Notes: generated by a model not told the origin, from the sequence alone. A stretch of 64,000 nucleotides of DNA from JANRLL01 sp033762715 (GCA_033762715.1 JANRLL010000008.1:89818-153817); one strand, 5' to 3'; positions 1 to 8,501 are shown, counted from the first letter of the stretch. Translations and numbers: made by a program.

Positions 1-1002
1 AAAATGGCAGTAACGCTGCTTGCTATATTTTTCACCGGCCCATACGGCATATTGATCGGCGTATTACTGGTGATTGCCCTCGCGTGTTTTGTGAAGACAC
101 TGATGACCGCGGTGTGGGTGTATTTAATGGCCTTGGTCATGCGCACGTTGTTATTTGGTCTGGCGCCTATTTTTATTGGCTGCATGTTATTCCAGCGCAC
201 ATACCATTTGTTCCAAGGTTGGCGCAACCAGGTGGTGAACTCTTGTTTGCAGCCTATTTTGCTCTTTATCTTCTTTGCATTTTTCGTCGCGCTGATGTCG
301 GCGGCCTTAAGTAACGTGACTAAAACGCCGGTTTGCTGGACGGAATCCATGGAGAATATGCGTGGTACGCCATTTTATATACATTTCTGGCGCTTCCAAA
401 TACCCAAGACGCAATTCCCACAAAGCGATAGTGACTATGAAAACTATGGTGGTGGCTGGAGCTTTAGTGGTCCTGATGGCGCCAATACGACGCTTAATAT
501 GCCGGTATTCCCCGTGGATATTGTAGCGGTTCTGGTGTTCCTCATTTTGGCCGAGCTTGCGAGTCGTTTTAATAGTGTGGTGACGCAGATCGCGATCGAC
601 CTATCGGGTGCGAGTGTGAACCTATCGAGTATGTCGAGCGATATGAAACAAATGTTTGATGCCGGTAAGAAAGGTGGACCTGATGCAGGTGGTCGCGGCG
701 GGCCTGGTGTTGCACCGGCGCCTACACAAGGCCAAGGACAGCAAGCAGCACCCACGCCATCCTCTAACTATGCTGCTCAAGCGGGCAGTATGGTGGGAGC
801 GCGTCCGGGTAGCCCACCATCGGCACCTCCTAGCGCTGGCGGTGCAGCCGCAGGCGCGGCAGCAGGGGCTGGTTCGGGAAGTGGTACCGCTGGCGCCGCT
901 ACAGCAGCGGGCGGTGGCTCAGCAGCCACGCCGGCTTCCACAGGAGCAGGTGGGCAAAATGCAGGTGCACCGCCAGTAAATGTCAGGCCAACGCCCAAAT
1001 AA
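1..1002 (+). CDS. VirB6/TrbL-like type IV secretion membrane protein, 5'-truncated by window edge
   Basis: The visible part has about 332 residues, and the frame is open to the window edge, so the ATG at 4 is probably internal. Hydrophobic segments lie near residues 5-30, 38-62, 80-103 and 165-186, with a soluble loop between the third and fourth. After residue 215 the protein turns into a Gly/Ala/Pro/Gln-rich low-complexity tail of more than 100 residues that is probably disordered. The arrangement, including the hydrophobic segment before a long polar tail, resembles the C-terminal part of the large VirB6 proteins of Rickettsiales, which form part of the inner-membrane channel of type IV secretion. 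The presence of virB8 and virB9 at 7.7-9.3 kb supports this. The family call rests on topology and general resemblance, not on a diagnostic motif. Confidence 0.55.
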   Translation, partial: KMAVTLLAIFFTGPYGILIGVLLVIALACFVKTLMTAVWVYLMALVMRTLLFGLAPIFIGCMLFQRTYHLFQGWRNQVVNSCLQPILLFIFFAFFVALMSAALSNVTKTPVCWTESMENMRGTPFYIHFWRFQIPKTQFPQSDSDYENYGGGWSFSGPDGANTTLNMPVFPVDIVAVLVFLILAELASRFNSVVTQIAIDLSGASVNLSSMSSDMKQMFDAGKKGGPDAGGRGGPGVAPAPTQGQGQQAAPTPSSNYAAQAGSMVGARPGSPPSAPPSAGGAAAGAAAGAGSGSGTAGAATAAGGGSAATPASTGAGGQNAGAPPVNVRPTPK

Positions 1003-1004
1003 GA

Positions 1005-1280
1005 TTAAGCGGCTTCTTCATCCAATTCGGGAAGCATGCCCAACGCACGGCGATAGGTGTCGAGAACCGTTTCTTGTTCTTCGCGCTCGGATTCGTCCAT
1101 TTTGCGCAACTTGATAATCTGGCGGATAGCTTTTACATCAAAGCCGTTGCCTTTTGCTTCAGCAAATACATCGCGTATATCAGCGCCAATGCCTGCTTTT
1201 TCTTCTTCCAGTTTTTCCACGCGTTGAATAATACCACGCAATTGTTCAACGGCGACACCGCCCACTCTGTTTTTAGCCAT
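1005..1280 (-). CDS. gapR: GapR-like DUF2312 nucleoid-associated protein
   Basis: This is a short basic/acidic coiled-coil protein of 91 residues. The N-terminal part (VEQLRGIIQRVEKLEEEK) and the helix with GFDVKAIRQIIKLRKMD are the hallmarks of DUF2312. In Caulobacter the family member GapR binds overtwisted AT-rich DNA ahead of replication forks and helps type II topoisomerases. Its length fits the family. The gene lies 9 bases downstream of the DAHP synthase gene on the same strand and could be co-transcribed with it. It ends next to the VirB6-like gene on the opposite strand. Confidence 0.9.
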   Translation of the reverse strand: MAKNRVGGVAVEQLRGIIQRVEKLEEEKAGIGADIRDVFAEAKGNGFDVKAIRQIIKLRKMDESEREEQETVLDTYRRALGMLPELDEEAA

Positions 1281-1289
1281 ACGATACTC

Positions 1290-2657
1290 CTAGTGTTGTT
1301 TTTGCTTTTTTAAGGTTTCTGCAATCAGGAACGCAAGTTCTAGCGCCTGTGAGCCATTAAGGCGCGGGTCACAATGCGTGTGGTAGCGGTTGCTTAAATC
1401 CATCTCGGAGATGGCCTGCGCACCACCTAAACATTCCGTGACATCTTGTCCGGTCATTTCGAAATGCACACCGCCAGCAAAACTGCCTTCTGATTTATGG
1501 ATGGCGAAGAACTGACGCACTTCTGCCAGAATATCGGTAAATTTACGGGTTTTATAACCGTTGGGTGATTTGATGGTATTGCCATGCATTGGATCGCACG
1601 ACCAGACGACTGATTTGCCGGACGCTTTTACGGCGCGTACGAGTGGAGGCAATAATTCACCAATCTTCACGCAGCCCATACGCGCAATCAGTGTTAAACG
1701 GCCAGGTTCATTTTCTGGGTTCAATACATCGATGAGCTTGAGTAGGTTATCGATCGTCATGCTTGGGCCCACTTTTACGCCAATAGGGTTGGCAATACCA
1801 CGCATATATTCAACATGCGCTTCATCTGGCGAACGGGTACGATCACCGATCCACAGCATATGGGCGCTACCAGCATAAAATTTGCCATCTGTTTCATCGC
1901 GGCGCGTTAGCTGCTCTTCATAACGAAGCAACAGCGCCTCATGCGAGGTGTAGAAGCTTGCTTCTGCAAACTCTTCCACATCATCGATGGGCAGGCGGCA
2001 GGCTTGAATAAAATCCAGGCAGTTATTGATATTCGATACCAGCTCTTCAAAGCGCTTGCCTTGCGAGGAGGAACTCACGAATTCCATGTTCCAGCGGTTG
2101 ATTTGCTTCAACGAGGCATAGCCGCCACGCGCTAACGTGCGCAAGTAGTTAAGGGTTGCGGCTCCTTGATGATAGCCCTGCAGCAGGCGGTACGGATCGG
2201 GAGCGCGTCCTTCTGATTCAAATTCCATCGCATTGACCATATCCCCACGATAGGCAGGCAGTTCTAGGCCGTCTTTCTTTTCGGTGCTATCCGAGCGTGG
2301 TTTAGCAAATTGGCCGGCAATGCGGCCTACTTTAACTACCGGTACGCCTGCGCCATACATCAGCGCCATGGTCATTTGCAGCAATACGCGGAAAAAATTG
2401 CGCAAATTAGCCTCGCTAAACTCGGCAAAACTCTCAGCGCAATCCCCACCTTGTAGCAAAAAGGCCTTACCCAGCGCGGCATCTGCTAATTCCCGTTTCA
2501 GGGCACGGCTTTCGCTGGCCGAGGTTAAGGTCGGCAATGTCGCAAGCTCATTTTCCACCCGCTCCAGCGCATTGCCGTCTTGGTATTCGGGCTGTTGCCG
2601 GATGGGTAGAGCGCGCCAACTATCGGGCGTCCATAAAGTAGTGCTATTGGTAGCCAT
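1290..2657 (-). CDS. aroF: 3-deoxy-7-phosphoheptulonate synthase, class II (plant type)
   Basis: At 455 residues this is the size of class II DAHP synthases, which condense phosphoenolpyruvate and erythrose 4-phosphate in the first step of the shikimate pathway. Diagnostic stretches are LLQGGDCAESF near residue 67, RMGCVKIGELLPPLVRAV, and WSCDPMHGNTIKSPNGYKTR, which holds conserved metal- and substrate-binding residues. No regulatory or chorismate mutase domain is attached. It is divergent from pheA across a 62-base gap, so entry into and one exit from aromatic amino acid synthesis share one intergenic region. The symbol is by function; class II enzymes are also called aroG or aroH. Confidence 0.93.
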   Translation of the reverse strand: MATNSTTLWTPDSWRALPIRQQPEYQDGNALERVENELATLPTLTSASESRALKRELADAALGKAFLLQGGDCAESFAEFSEANLRNFFRVLLQMTMALMYGAGVPVVKVGRIAGQFAKPRSDSTEKKDGLELPAYRGDMVNAMEFESEGRAPDPYRLLQGYHQGAATLNYLRTLARGGYASLKQINRWNMEFVSSSSQGKRFEELVSNINNCLDFIQACRLPIDDVEEFAEASFYTSHEALLLRYEEQLTRRDETDGKFYAGSAHMLWIGDRTRSPDEAHVEYMRGIANPIGVKVGPSMTIDNLLKLIDVLNPENEPGRLTLIARMGCVKIGELLPPLVRAVKASGKSVVWSCDPMHGNTIKSPNGYKTRKFTDILAEVRQFFAIHKSEGSFAGGVHFEMTGQDVTECLGGAQAISEMDLSNRYHTHCDPRLNGSQALELAFLIAETLKKQKQH

Positions 2658-2719
2658 TGCGTTAATTCAAAAACCTGTGTATGTGAAAGAGCATTATTAT
2701 CTAGGGTTTTTGCCGCATT

Positions 2720-3595
2720 ATGTCCAGTACTACCGCTAAAAATATCGTTCTTGATCCTGAAAATACCATCGCTTTCATGGGGGTGGAGGGCGCAAATGCT
2801 GATTTAGCCTGCCGTCAGGCTCAGCCCTATATGCATACGCTGCCATGCCCATCCTTTGAGGATGTGTTTGAAGCAGTCAGTAATGGATCGGCTAAATTAG
2901 GCATGATTCCGGTAGAAAATTCGCAGGCTGGGCGCGTGGCCGAGATTCATAACCTATTGCCCAGAACCAATTTACATATTGTGGGCGAGTATTTCCAACA
3001 AATCGAGCATTACCTAATGGCACCTGCCGGAGCGACATTGGAAACCGTTAAAGACGTCTATTCCCATCCGCAAGGCTTACTGCAATGCCGTGAGCATTTG
3101 CGTGAATTAGGCGTAACCACACATGCCCATTCCAATACGGCGCAAGCGGCAGCCGATGTCGCCAAATGGGGTGATGTCAGCAAAGCAGCGATCGCATCAC
3201 CCTTAGCAGCAGAGCTTTACGGCCTTACGGTGCTAAAAGAACACATGCAGGATGCGGAAAATAACACGACGGTATTTATTGTTATCTCGCGCGAACCGGC
3301 CGATCCAGATCCAGAAAAAAACCGCGTGCTTACCACCTTACTCTTTACTGTGCGCAATATTCCGGCGGCGCTGTATAAATCGTTGGGCGGTTTTGCGACC
3401 AACAATATCAATATTGTAAAACTAGAAAGCTATATCCCAGGCGGTATGGCGCGTGACGCTGCTCAGTTCTTCCTCATTCTGGAAGGGCACCCTAGCCAAA
3501 AGCCCGTACAGCAAGCGTTGGAAGAGCTCGGTTTTTACTGTAAAAAAGTGCGTGTGTTGGGTGTTTATCCAGCCGATAAGCAGCGCTTCAGCTAA
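2720..3595 (+). CDS. pheA: Prephenate dehydratase with ACT domain
   Basis: The 291-residue protein converts prephenate to phenylpyruvate for phenylalanine synthesis. The catalytic half begins with IAFMGVEGANADLACRQ and contains PVENSQAGRVAEIHNLL. The C-terminal ACT domain starts near residue 195 (LLFTVRNIPAALYKSLGGFA) and holds KLESYIPG, the place where related enzymes carry the ESRP phenylalanine-binding motif. There is no chorismate mutase domain, as in most alphaproteobacteria. The conserved TRF signature reads TVF here (NNTTVFIVI): the catalytic threonine position is kept but the arginine is not. The stop codon sits one base before the end of the convergent ccmI-like gene, with no terminator hairpin visible between them. 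Confidence 0.93.
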   Translation: MSSTTAKNIVLDPENTIAFMGVEGANADLACRQAQPYMHTLPCPSFEDVFEAVSNGSAKLGMIPVENSQAGRVAEIHNLLPRTNLHIVGEYFQQIEHYLMAPAGATLETVKDVYSHPQGLLQCREHLRELGVTTHAHSNTAQAAADVAKWGDVSKAAIASPLAAELYGLTVLKEHMQDAENNTTVFIVISREPADPDPEKNRVLTTLLFTVRNIPAALYKSLGGFATNNINIVKLESYIPGGMARDAAQFFLILEGHPSQKPVQQALEELGFYCKKVRVLGVYPADKQRFS

Positions 3596-3596
3596 A

Positions 3597-4205
3597 TTAT
3601 TTCCGTCCAATTTGTTCATCGATCATGGCCTTAAGCGGCGAATTAGCCGGCAATGAGCGATAAAGGCTTTTCATCGATTGCATGGCTTCTTGCGTATGAC
3701 CATCTTGCAACGCGCGAACCGCTAGAAAATAGCGTGCCTCGGGATTGGTTTTATCTTGTAGCAACACCATCTCGAGTGCTTTCTTCGCATCATCTGTCAC
3801 CTGGCCCTGATGGCCATATATGATGGATTTCGCATAAGCTAAAATCAAAAGCGGATTGCCGCCAGAAAGCACGACAGCCTGTTTGAATGCGCGTTGTGCC
3901 GCATTCCACTGCTGGGCTTCGGCAAAGCTTTGGCCCAGGCGAATCCAGGCTTCCAGATTGTTTGGATTTTCTTTGATCTGTACTTCGTCTTTTAAAATAG
4001 CCTCTTTAATGGCCGATAATTTTGCATCTTGTTGTGCGAGTAAAGGCACGATGTCAGGTGAGCCCAGCACCGCATATAAAGAAACGCTACCGAGCGTAAT
4101 GCTTGCGATAATGGCAGCGCATAAGGTTTTGTGTTGGCGGATGGGCCCGCATAGTACGCCCATGATAATGAGGGTAAGCGCGCCAAAAAGAAGATAGATA
4201 CTCAT
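3597..4205 (-). CDS. ccmI: CcmI/CycH-like TPR protein of cytochrome c maturation
   Basis: This is the last gene of the minus-strand ccm operon and overlaps the preceding fusion gene by 4 bases. The 202-residue product starts with two membrane segments (about residues 3-20 and 27-47). A periplasmic region with tetratricopeptide-like helices follows (LEAWIRLGQSFAEAQQWNAA, PLLILAYAKSI, ARYFLAVRALQDGHTQEA). CcmI/CycH brings apocytochrome c to the heme ligation complex with CcmF and CcmH. The protein is about half the length of Rhodobacter CcmI, so only the membrane part and a short TPR domain are present. The position in the operon gives most of the support. Confidence 0.8.
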   Translation of the reverse strand: MSIYLLFGALTLIIMGVLCGPIRQHKTLCAAIIASITLGSVSLYAVLGSPDIVPLLAQQDAKLSAIKEAILKDEVQIKENPNNLEAWIRLGQSFAEAQQWNAAQRAFKQAVVLSGGNPLLILAYAKSIIYGHQGQVTDDAKKALEMVLLQDKTNPEARYFLAVRALQDGHTQEAMQSMKSLYRSLPANSPLKAMIDEQIGRK

Positions 4206-5101
4206 GCGATCTCCTTTGATGGGCTCTGACGCTTATAGCCTTTGAGTAGCCAGGCCAAGCCACCTGCGAGAATCAAGATTGGCGCCAACCATAAAAGCCA
4301 GGTAGTAGGCGATAGAGGAGGGCGCATTAAAACACTGTCCCCATAATGGGCGCTAAGCATGGTTATGATCTGTTCGTCATTTTTACCCTGCACAATCTGT
4401 TCACGAATATAATTGCGCATATCATTGGCTACATCCGCGCGTGAATCGGCAATGGATTCGCCCTGACAAACCACACAACGGATCGTATAAAAAAGTTGGC
4501 GCGCGCGCGCTTCTTCCTTTTCATCCAGTGTGCGTGATTTAAAAGAAGCGGTTGTAGTAACAGGTGTCAGCGCTGGTTGTTCATTGGCGTGGCGTGCGAC
4601 AAGTGTAGCAATTTCTTCCACCCATTTAGCATTGAGCGCCGTCTTTAAATGCAACAAAATACTACCATTGCGTGCGATAACAAAGGTTTCGGGCACACCC
4701 GTTAAACCAAGCCCAACTGTGGTTTTGCCCCCCATATCTAGTCCTACGGCTTGGTAGGGGTTGTCATTTTTGTCCAACCACTCCCTGATTTTATCAGGGG
4801 TATCTTTCCAGGCGATGCCGTAGAGCTTCACATGTTCTTTTTTGCTGAGTTCGAGGAGAAAGGGGTGTTCGACTTTGCAGGGCACGCACCAAGAGGCAAA
4901 GACATTCAAAACAATGGCGCCATTTTGCCAGGCCGAGGCATCTAGTCGCCGGTCTTGTTGATCGAGTATGGGAATAGAAAAATTGCCAATGCTTTTCTCA
5001 CCCTCGGCAAAAAGAACAGGTTCTTTGCTTCGGTTGAGCAGTGAAAAAGAAAGCCCTGCGATCAGTGCGAGCAATACACAAAAAGGCACAAAGCGAATCA
5101 T
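4202..5101 (-). CDS. Fusion of CcmG/DsbE thioredoxin and CcmH/CcmL apocytochrome reductase
   Basis: One 299-residue frame carries two activities that are usually separate genes. Residues 1-22 are a membrane anchor or signal. Residues 35-170 are a DsbE/CcmG-type thioredoxin fold with Cys72-Val-Pro-Cys75 and the cis-proline loop TGVPETF near residue 137. A linker rich in Thr, Ala and Pro (about 173-190) leads to a CcmH/CcmL domain with Cys209-Val-Val-Cys212 in RCVVCQGESIADS and a three-helix bundle (DMRNYIREQIVQGKNDEQII). A closing membrane helix lies near residues 267-286. Both proteins normally act in sequence to reduce apocytochrome c cysteines before heme attachment, so the fusion joins donor and acceptor. 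The gene overlaps ccmF and the ccmI-like gene by 4 bases each, which argues against a sequencing artefact. Confidence 0.92.
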   Translation of the reverse strand: MIRFVPFCVLLALIAGLSFSLLNRSKEPVLFAEGEKSIGNFSIPILDQQDRRLDASAWQNGAIVLNVFASWCVPCKVEHPFLLELSKKEHVKLYGIAWKDTPDKIREWLDKNDNPYQAVGLDMGGKTTVGLGLTGVPETFVIARNGSILLHLKTALNAKWVEEIATLVARHANEQPALTPVTTTASFKSRTLDEKEEARARQLFYTIRCVVCQGESIADSRADVANDMRNYIREQIVQGKNDEQIITMLSAHYGDSVLMRPPLSPTTWLLWLAPILILAGGLAWLLKGYKRQSPSKEIA

Positions 5102-6978
5102 GCTTTTCTCCTATGCTGAATAACCGACAGCAAGCCCGCGAAGGTTAGCAATAAAAATCCGATCCAAATAAAGCGGATGAGCGGCACATAATAGAGGCGA
5201 AGGTTGCGTTTGCTATCGTCTTCTTTCGAAGGTTCGCCAATCACGGTGTAAATATCGTAAAACCAGCTGGAATAAATGCCTGTTTCACTGGTTTTTTGAT
5301 TGCTGATATCATAGGTGCGATATTCGGGATAAAGCGAGGTGATAGGCTCGTCATCGCGTGTGACGCGGATGGTAGCGCGCGTGGCCTGATGGTTGCCGGT
5401 ATGCAGCGCTTCTTCACCCTCATACAACAAGCGATAGTTGTTAATAGCCACCTGATCGCCAGGTGTGATGAAGAGTTCTTTTTCCAGCTTCCATAAACTC
5501 ACGCCTGTAATGCCGGCAATAAGTACTGCAACACCCACATGCCCAAAAAACACCGGCCATACGCGTTTAGCGTTCGTCGTCACTAACCATTGCACGCTTG
5601 AAACCAGCAACCAGCTCGATAGGCCAAAACCGAAGGCAGCATATAAAATATGATTCTGCGAGGCCGCTAACGTAATAATCACCACCACAAAGCAAACACC
5701 CATTGCCGGTTGCGATCTTCTCAATGCTTCAAATAAGCTCGCCTGTTTCCAGGGCATAAAAGGAGTTAAGCCTGCGGCCAAAATAGGCAGGGACATCAGC
5801 CAGGGAATGGTTGCATTAAAATACGGCGCGCCGACGCTTAAATGCGTATCGAGCAACCAATCGGCAATAAGCGGATAAAGCGTGCCTAGCAACACCGTTG
5901 CGCAACTGCAGAGAATAAAGAGATTGTTGATAATGATCATGCCTTCACGTGAAGATACCTGCAGTGTCTCTGACTGCGGCAGATGTTTTGCTTTCAGCGC
6001 GTAGAGCAGCAGCCCACTACCGATAGTCAGAGCAATATAGGCAAGAATAAATAATCCGCGGCTGGGATCGCTGGCAAAACTATGTACCGACGTAAGCGCG
6101 CCTGAGCGCACCAGGAAGGTGCCAATTAAACTAAGCCCAAATGTAATGATCGACAGCAACACCACCCATTGCGCAAACAGCCCACGTTTTTTCAATACAA
6201 GATTGGCATGTAGCAGCGCAGTGCCTGAAAGCCAAGGCAGCAAAGAAGCATTCTCGACCGGATCCCAAAACCACCAGCCGCCCCAACCTAATTCACGGTA
6301 TGCCCACCAGCTGCCCAGGCCAATACCCAGCGTGAGGCTGCTCCAGGCAATCATAATCCATGGATGAATAGTAATCGCCCATTCGCGATCCGCACGCCCC
6401 GTAAGCAGCGCGGCAATGGCCAGAGAAAAGACCAGAGAGAAACCGACATAGCCAATATAGAGCAGCGGTGGATGTATCGCTAAAGCGATGTCTTGCAGAA
6501 TAGGATTGAGCGTTTGGCCATCGAGCGGAGCGGGAAATTGCCGTTCAAATGGGCTGGATGTCATTAAGATAAACAGCAGAATGCCTGCGCTTAACGCTGC
6601 TTGGACGCTAGCAGTGGGGTGGGTGATGCTATTACCTGGATGCGCATATACAAATAACGTCCCAAACACGGAGAGTACTAGTATCCATAGCAGCATGGAT
6701 CCTTCATGATTGCCCCAGCTGCCGACGATTTTATACAAATCGGGCAGGGAGCGATTCGAATGGCTCATAACATTCACCACACTAAAATCAGAATCCAGCC
6801 GGAGGCAGATCAAGATAAAAAAGGCACTCACGATACATACTGTCTGAAGCGTGGCCGCCCGGGGAACAATCGGTGCCAGTAGATTTTTATAATGCGGCTT
6901 CCATAGCAGATAGCTTGCCTGGAACAGGCTAATAAACAGTGCCAGAATGAGCGATAAGGTACCTAGTTCAGCGAGCAT
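5098..6978 (-). CDS. ccmF: CcmF, heme lyase subunit of cytochrome c maturation
   Basis: A polytopic membrane protein of 626 residues, typical of CcmF, which transfers heme from CcmE to apocytochrome c. The tryptophan-rich periplasmic heme-binding signature is plain: ELGWGGWWFWDPVENASLLP. GSWGNHEGSMLLW and conserved histidines in loops (IHPPLLYIGYVG) are further family features. I place the start at 6978 (MLAELGTLSL), because a longer reading to 7044 would add a basic, non-family extension lying inside ccmE. With this start ccmF overlaps ccmE by 11 bases and the following fusion gene by 4, fitting a translationally coupled operon. Confidence 0.96.
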   Translation of the reverse strand: MLAELGTLSLILALFISLFQASYLLWKPHYKNLLAPIVPRAATLQTVCIVSAFFILICLRLDSDFSVVNVMSHSNRSLPDLYKIVGSWGNHEGSMLLWILVLSVFGTLFVYAHPGNSITHPTASVQAALSAGILLFILMTSSPFERQFPAPLDGQTLNPILQDIALAIHPPLLYIGYVGFSLVFSLAIAALLTGRADREWAITIHPWIMIAWSSLTLGIGLGSWWAYRELGWGGWWFWDPVENASLLPWLSGTALLHANLVLKKRGLFAQWVVLLSIITFGLSLIGTFLVRSGALTSVHSFASDPSRGLFILAYIALTIGSGLLLYALKAKHLPQSETLQVSSREGMIIINNLFILCSCATVLLGTLYPLIADWLLDTHLSVGAPYFNATIPWLMSLPILAAGLTPFMPWKQASLFEALRRSQPAMGVCFVVVIITLAASQNHILYAAFGFGLSSWLLVSSVQWLVTTNAKRVWPVFFGHVGVAVLIAGITGVSLWKLEKELFITPGDQVAINNYRLLYEGEEALHTGNHQATRATIRVTRDDEPITSLYPEYRTYDISNQKTSETGIYSSWFYDIYTVIGEPSKEDDSKRNLRLYYVPLIRFIWIGFLLLTFAGLLSVIQHRRKA

Positions 6979-7408
6979 TTTCTTTCCATTGCCCTGATTT
7001 TTTAAGCGCATCAACGACTTCTTTAGGCATGTATTTTTCTTCATGCTTGGTAAGAATACGCGTGGCGGTGAATTGTTTTGCTGTCGTCAAGCGGCCCTCA
7101 GCGACCACGCCTTGCCCTTCTCGAAATAGGCTAGGCAGCATGCCTTGATAGGTAACGACGACGGAAGCGTTACCATCGGTCAGCTCAAACTGTATATGGT
7201 TGTCAGTGCCGTGCTTGAGTGTGCCTTCTTTAACCAGCCCACCCATGCGAATAATTTCATGCGCCGCAGGGTGTTTTTCCTGCAGATCGCTTGGCGCATA
7301 GAAAAACACAAGATTTTCCCGGAAGGCTTGCAGGATGAGTAGGGTGGCACCGAGCAAAAACACCAGGCTGATACTGATGAAAATAAGGCGCTGATGCTTA
7401 GGTTTCAT
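6968..7408 (-). CDS. ccmE: CcmE, periplasmic heme chaperone
   Basis: The 146-residue protein has one N-terminal membrane anchor (about residues 8-28) and a small beta-barrel OB-fold domain (MGGLVKEGTLKHG, VVTYQGMLPSLFREGQGVVAEG). CcmE binds heme covalently through the histidine of an HxxxY motif; here it reads KHEEKY, so His and Tyr are both kept. It overlaps ccmD upstream and ccmF downstream by 11 bases each. No ccmA, ccmB or ccmC is present in this stretch, so those heme export genes must lie elsewhere if the system is complete. Confidence 0.96.
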   Translation of the reverse strand: MKPKHQRLIFISISLVFLLGATLLILQAFRENLVFFYAPSDLQEKHPAAHEIIRMGGLVKEGTLKHGTDNHIQFELTDGNASVVVTYQGMLPSLFREGQGVVAEGRLTTAKQFTATRILTKHEEKYMPKEVVDALKKSGQWKENAR

Positions 7409-7583
7409 CGTGCCGGTTACCTTGGAGTTGTGCCGCAGCTTTTTGATTGTTTTTCAGAGCGATAACGCTTGTAACCCCTAAATATACAAGAACAAGCGCC
7501 GCAATCGCATAGGCTGGCCATATATAGACAGCGAACTCGCTTGTACTGGGGTTTTGCGTTAAAACTTCTGTTAACTCTTTCAT
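7398..7583 (-). CDS. ccmD: CcmD, small heme export membrane protein
   Basis: A 61-residue protein with one membrane helix (about residues 18-42, VYIWPAYAIAALVLVYLG) and a charged C-terminal tail. This is the CcmD pattern; the partner helps release heme-loaded CcmE from the CcmABC complex. It is the first gene of the ccm operon, with a candidate promoter 36 bases upstream of its start. Such small proteins diverge fast, so the identification leans on the conserved YIWPAY stretch and on its position directly before ccmE. Confidence 0.9.
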   Translation of the reverse strand: MKELTEVLTQNPSTSEFAVYIWPAYAIAALVLVYLGVTSVIALKNNQKAAAQLQGNRHDET

Positions 7584-7618
7584 GCTATAAGTCTATGGCT
7601 ACTGCGGAATGGACGGAG

Positions 7619-7647
7619 ATTTAACTGGGATAGACGCTTGGCGTCAA
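7619..7647 (-). promoter_or_regulatory. Candidate sigma-70 promoter of the ccm operon
   Basis: On the minus strand TTGACG (7647-7642) and TTAAAT (7624-7619) are separated by exactly 17 bases, matching the -35 box in five and the -10 box in four of six positions. Transcription would begin near 7612, some 28 bases before the ccmD start codon. A short palindrome, GACGC-TTG-GCGTC at 7633-7645, overlaps the -35 box and could be an operator. This is a prediction from pattern and spacing. Confidence 0.5.
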
Positions 7648-7691
7648 GTACAAAAAAATATTTAAATTCAATGAATTATTATAAAAACCCC

Positions 7692-7720
7692 TTGATTGGC
7701 CGATAAATATTTCATATCAT
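7692..7720 (+). promoter_or_regulatory. Candidate sigma-70 promoter of virB8-virB9
   Basis: TTGATT at 7692-7697 and TATCAT at 7715-7720 are separated by 17 bases, matching four and five of six consensus positions. The start of transcription would fall near 7727, about 24 bases before the virB8 start codon. The downstream genes virB8, virB9, gpsA and nadA follow each other with gaps of at most 13 bases and may form one transcript. It lies back to back with the ccm promoter. Confidence 0.5.
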
Positions 7721-7750
7721 GGGTTTACGGAGCATGCATATACGAGTTCT

Positions 7751-8494
7751 ATGAGTAGATATCCCGAGATTTTACCCGAAGAATCGGCGGAAATTGCCAA
7801 TAAAATACGTAGTGGCGAATATTTTCGTGAAGCCATGTCTATGTATGATCTTATGGTCCATGACCATATGGCTGAGCGCTATTTCTATATCGTTATTACG
7901 GCCTTGTCCTGCCTAGTGCTTGCGATCTCTCTAGTAGCCATGCAATCGTTTTATCCGCTGCAACGTTCGGTCCCATTCCCTTATTACGTTCAGGATATCG
8001 TGGATGATTATCCAACCATGCGCCCCCTGAAATATTATGGAGATGAAAAATCGGATACGGCGACGATGCGCTTTTTGGTAGAAAACTACATTACCGCGCG
8101 TGAAACCTACGATATCGAACATTTTGAACGCTACGTGAATACGGTGAAGCAGCATAGTGCTGATGAGGTATTTAAGCAGTTCCAGCAAGAGGTAGACCCC
8201 AGAAACCCAGATAGTCCTATCACGCTCTATCAGCGCCATTCAAAGCGCAGCGTCAACATCCTGAAGTTTTTTATTATCAGCGCTCCTGAAGAGGGTGACG
8301 AAAACAAGGACTATGTGGCAGAGGTCACGTATGAGGCAACGGTAGAATCGAAAAACGATATTCGCCGCTCGCGCTATGTGGCTACCGTATCCTATAACTT
8401 TAGCGGCATTCAGCATGTTGAACAGCTGGATGAAGAAAATTCGAGATTTACGTTTAATTTTCAGGTAACACGTTATCAGACCAAACGATCATAG
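7751..8494 (+). CDS. virB8: VirB8-like type IV secretion protein
   Basis: The 247-residue bitopic protein has a cytoplasmic N-terminus of about 44 residues, one membrane helix (about 45-67) and a periplasmic domain. The helix is followed by a run into VPFPYYVQDIVDDYPTMRPL, and the domain carries FLVENYITARETYD and NPDSPITLYQRHSKRSVNI; the latter corresponds to the NPxG-type loop of VirB8. VirB8 nucleates the inner-membrane complex of type IV secretion systems. It pairs with virB9 eight bases downstream, but virB10, virB11 and virD4 do not follow. Such splitting is characteristic of the Rickettsiales rvh system, which has more than one virB8 and virB9 copy. Confidence 0.88.
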   Translation: MSRYPEILPEESAEIANKIRSGEYFREAMSMYDLMVHDHMAERYFYIVITALSCLVLAISLVAMQSFYPLQRSVPFPYYVQDIVDDYPTMRPLKYYGDEKSDTATMRFLVENYITARETYDIEHFERYVNTVKQHSADEVFKQFQQEVDPRNPDSPITLYQRHSKRSVNILKFFIISAPEEGDENKDYVAEVTYEATVESKNDIRRSRYVATVSYNFSGIQHVEQLDEENSRFTFNFQVTRYQTKRS

Positions 8495-8501
8495 GTGTAT
8501 C

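Noticed and set aside
5098..7044. ccmF start at 7044 instead of 6978
   Set aside because: The additional 22 residues are basic and lie within the ccmE coding region; CcmF proteins start with MxAELG-like sequence as at 6978.
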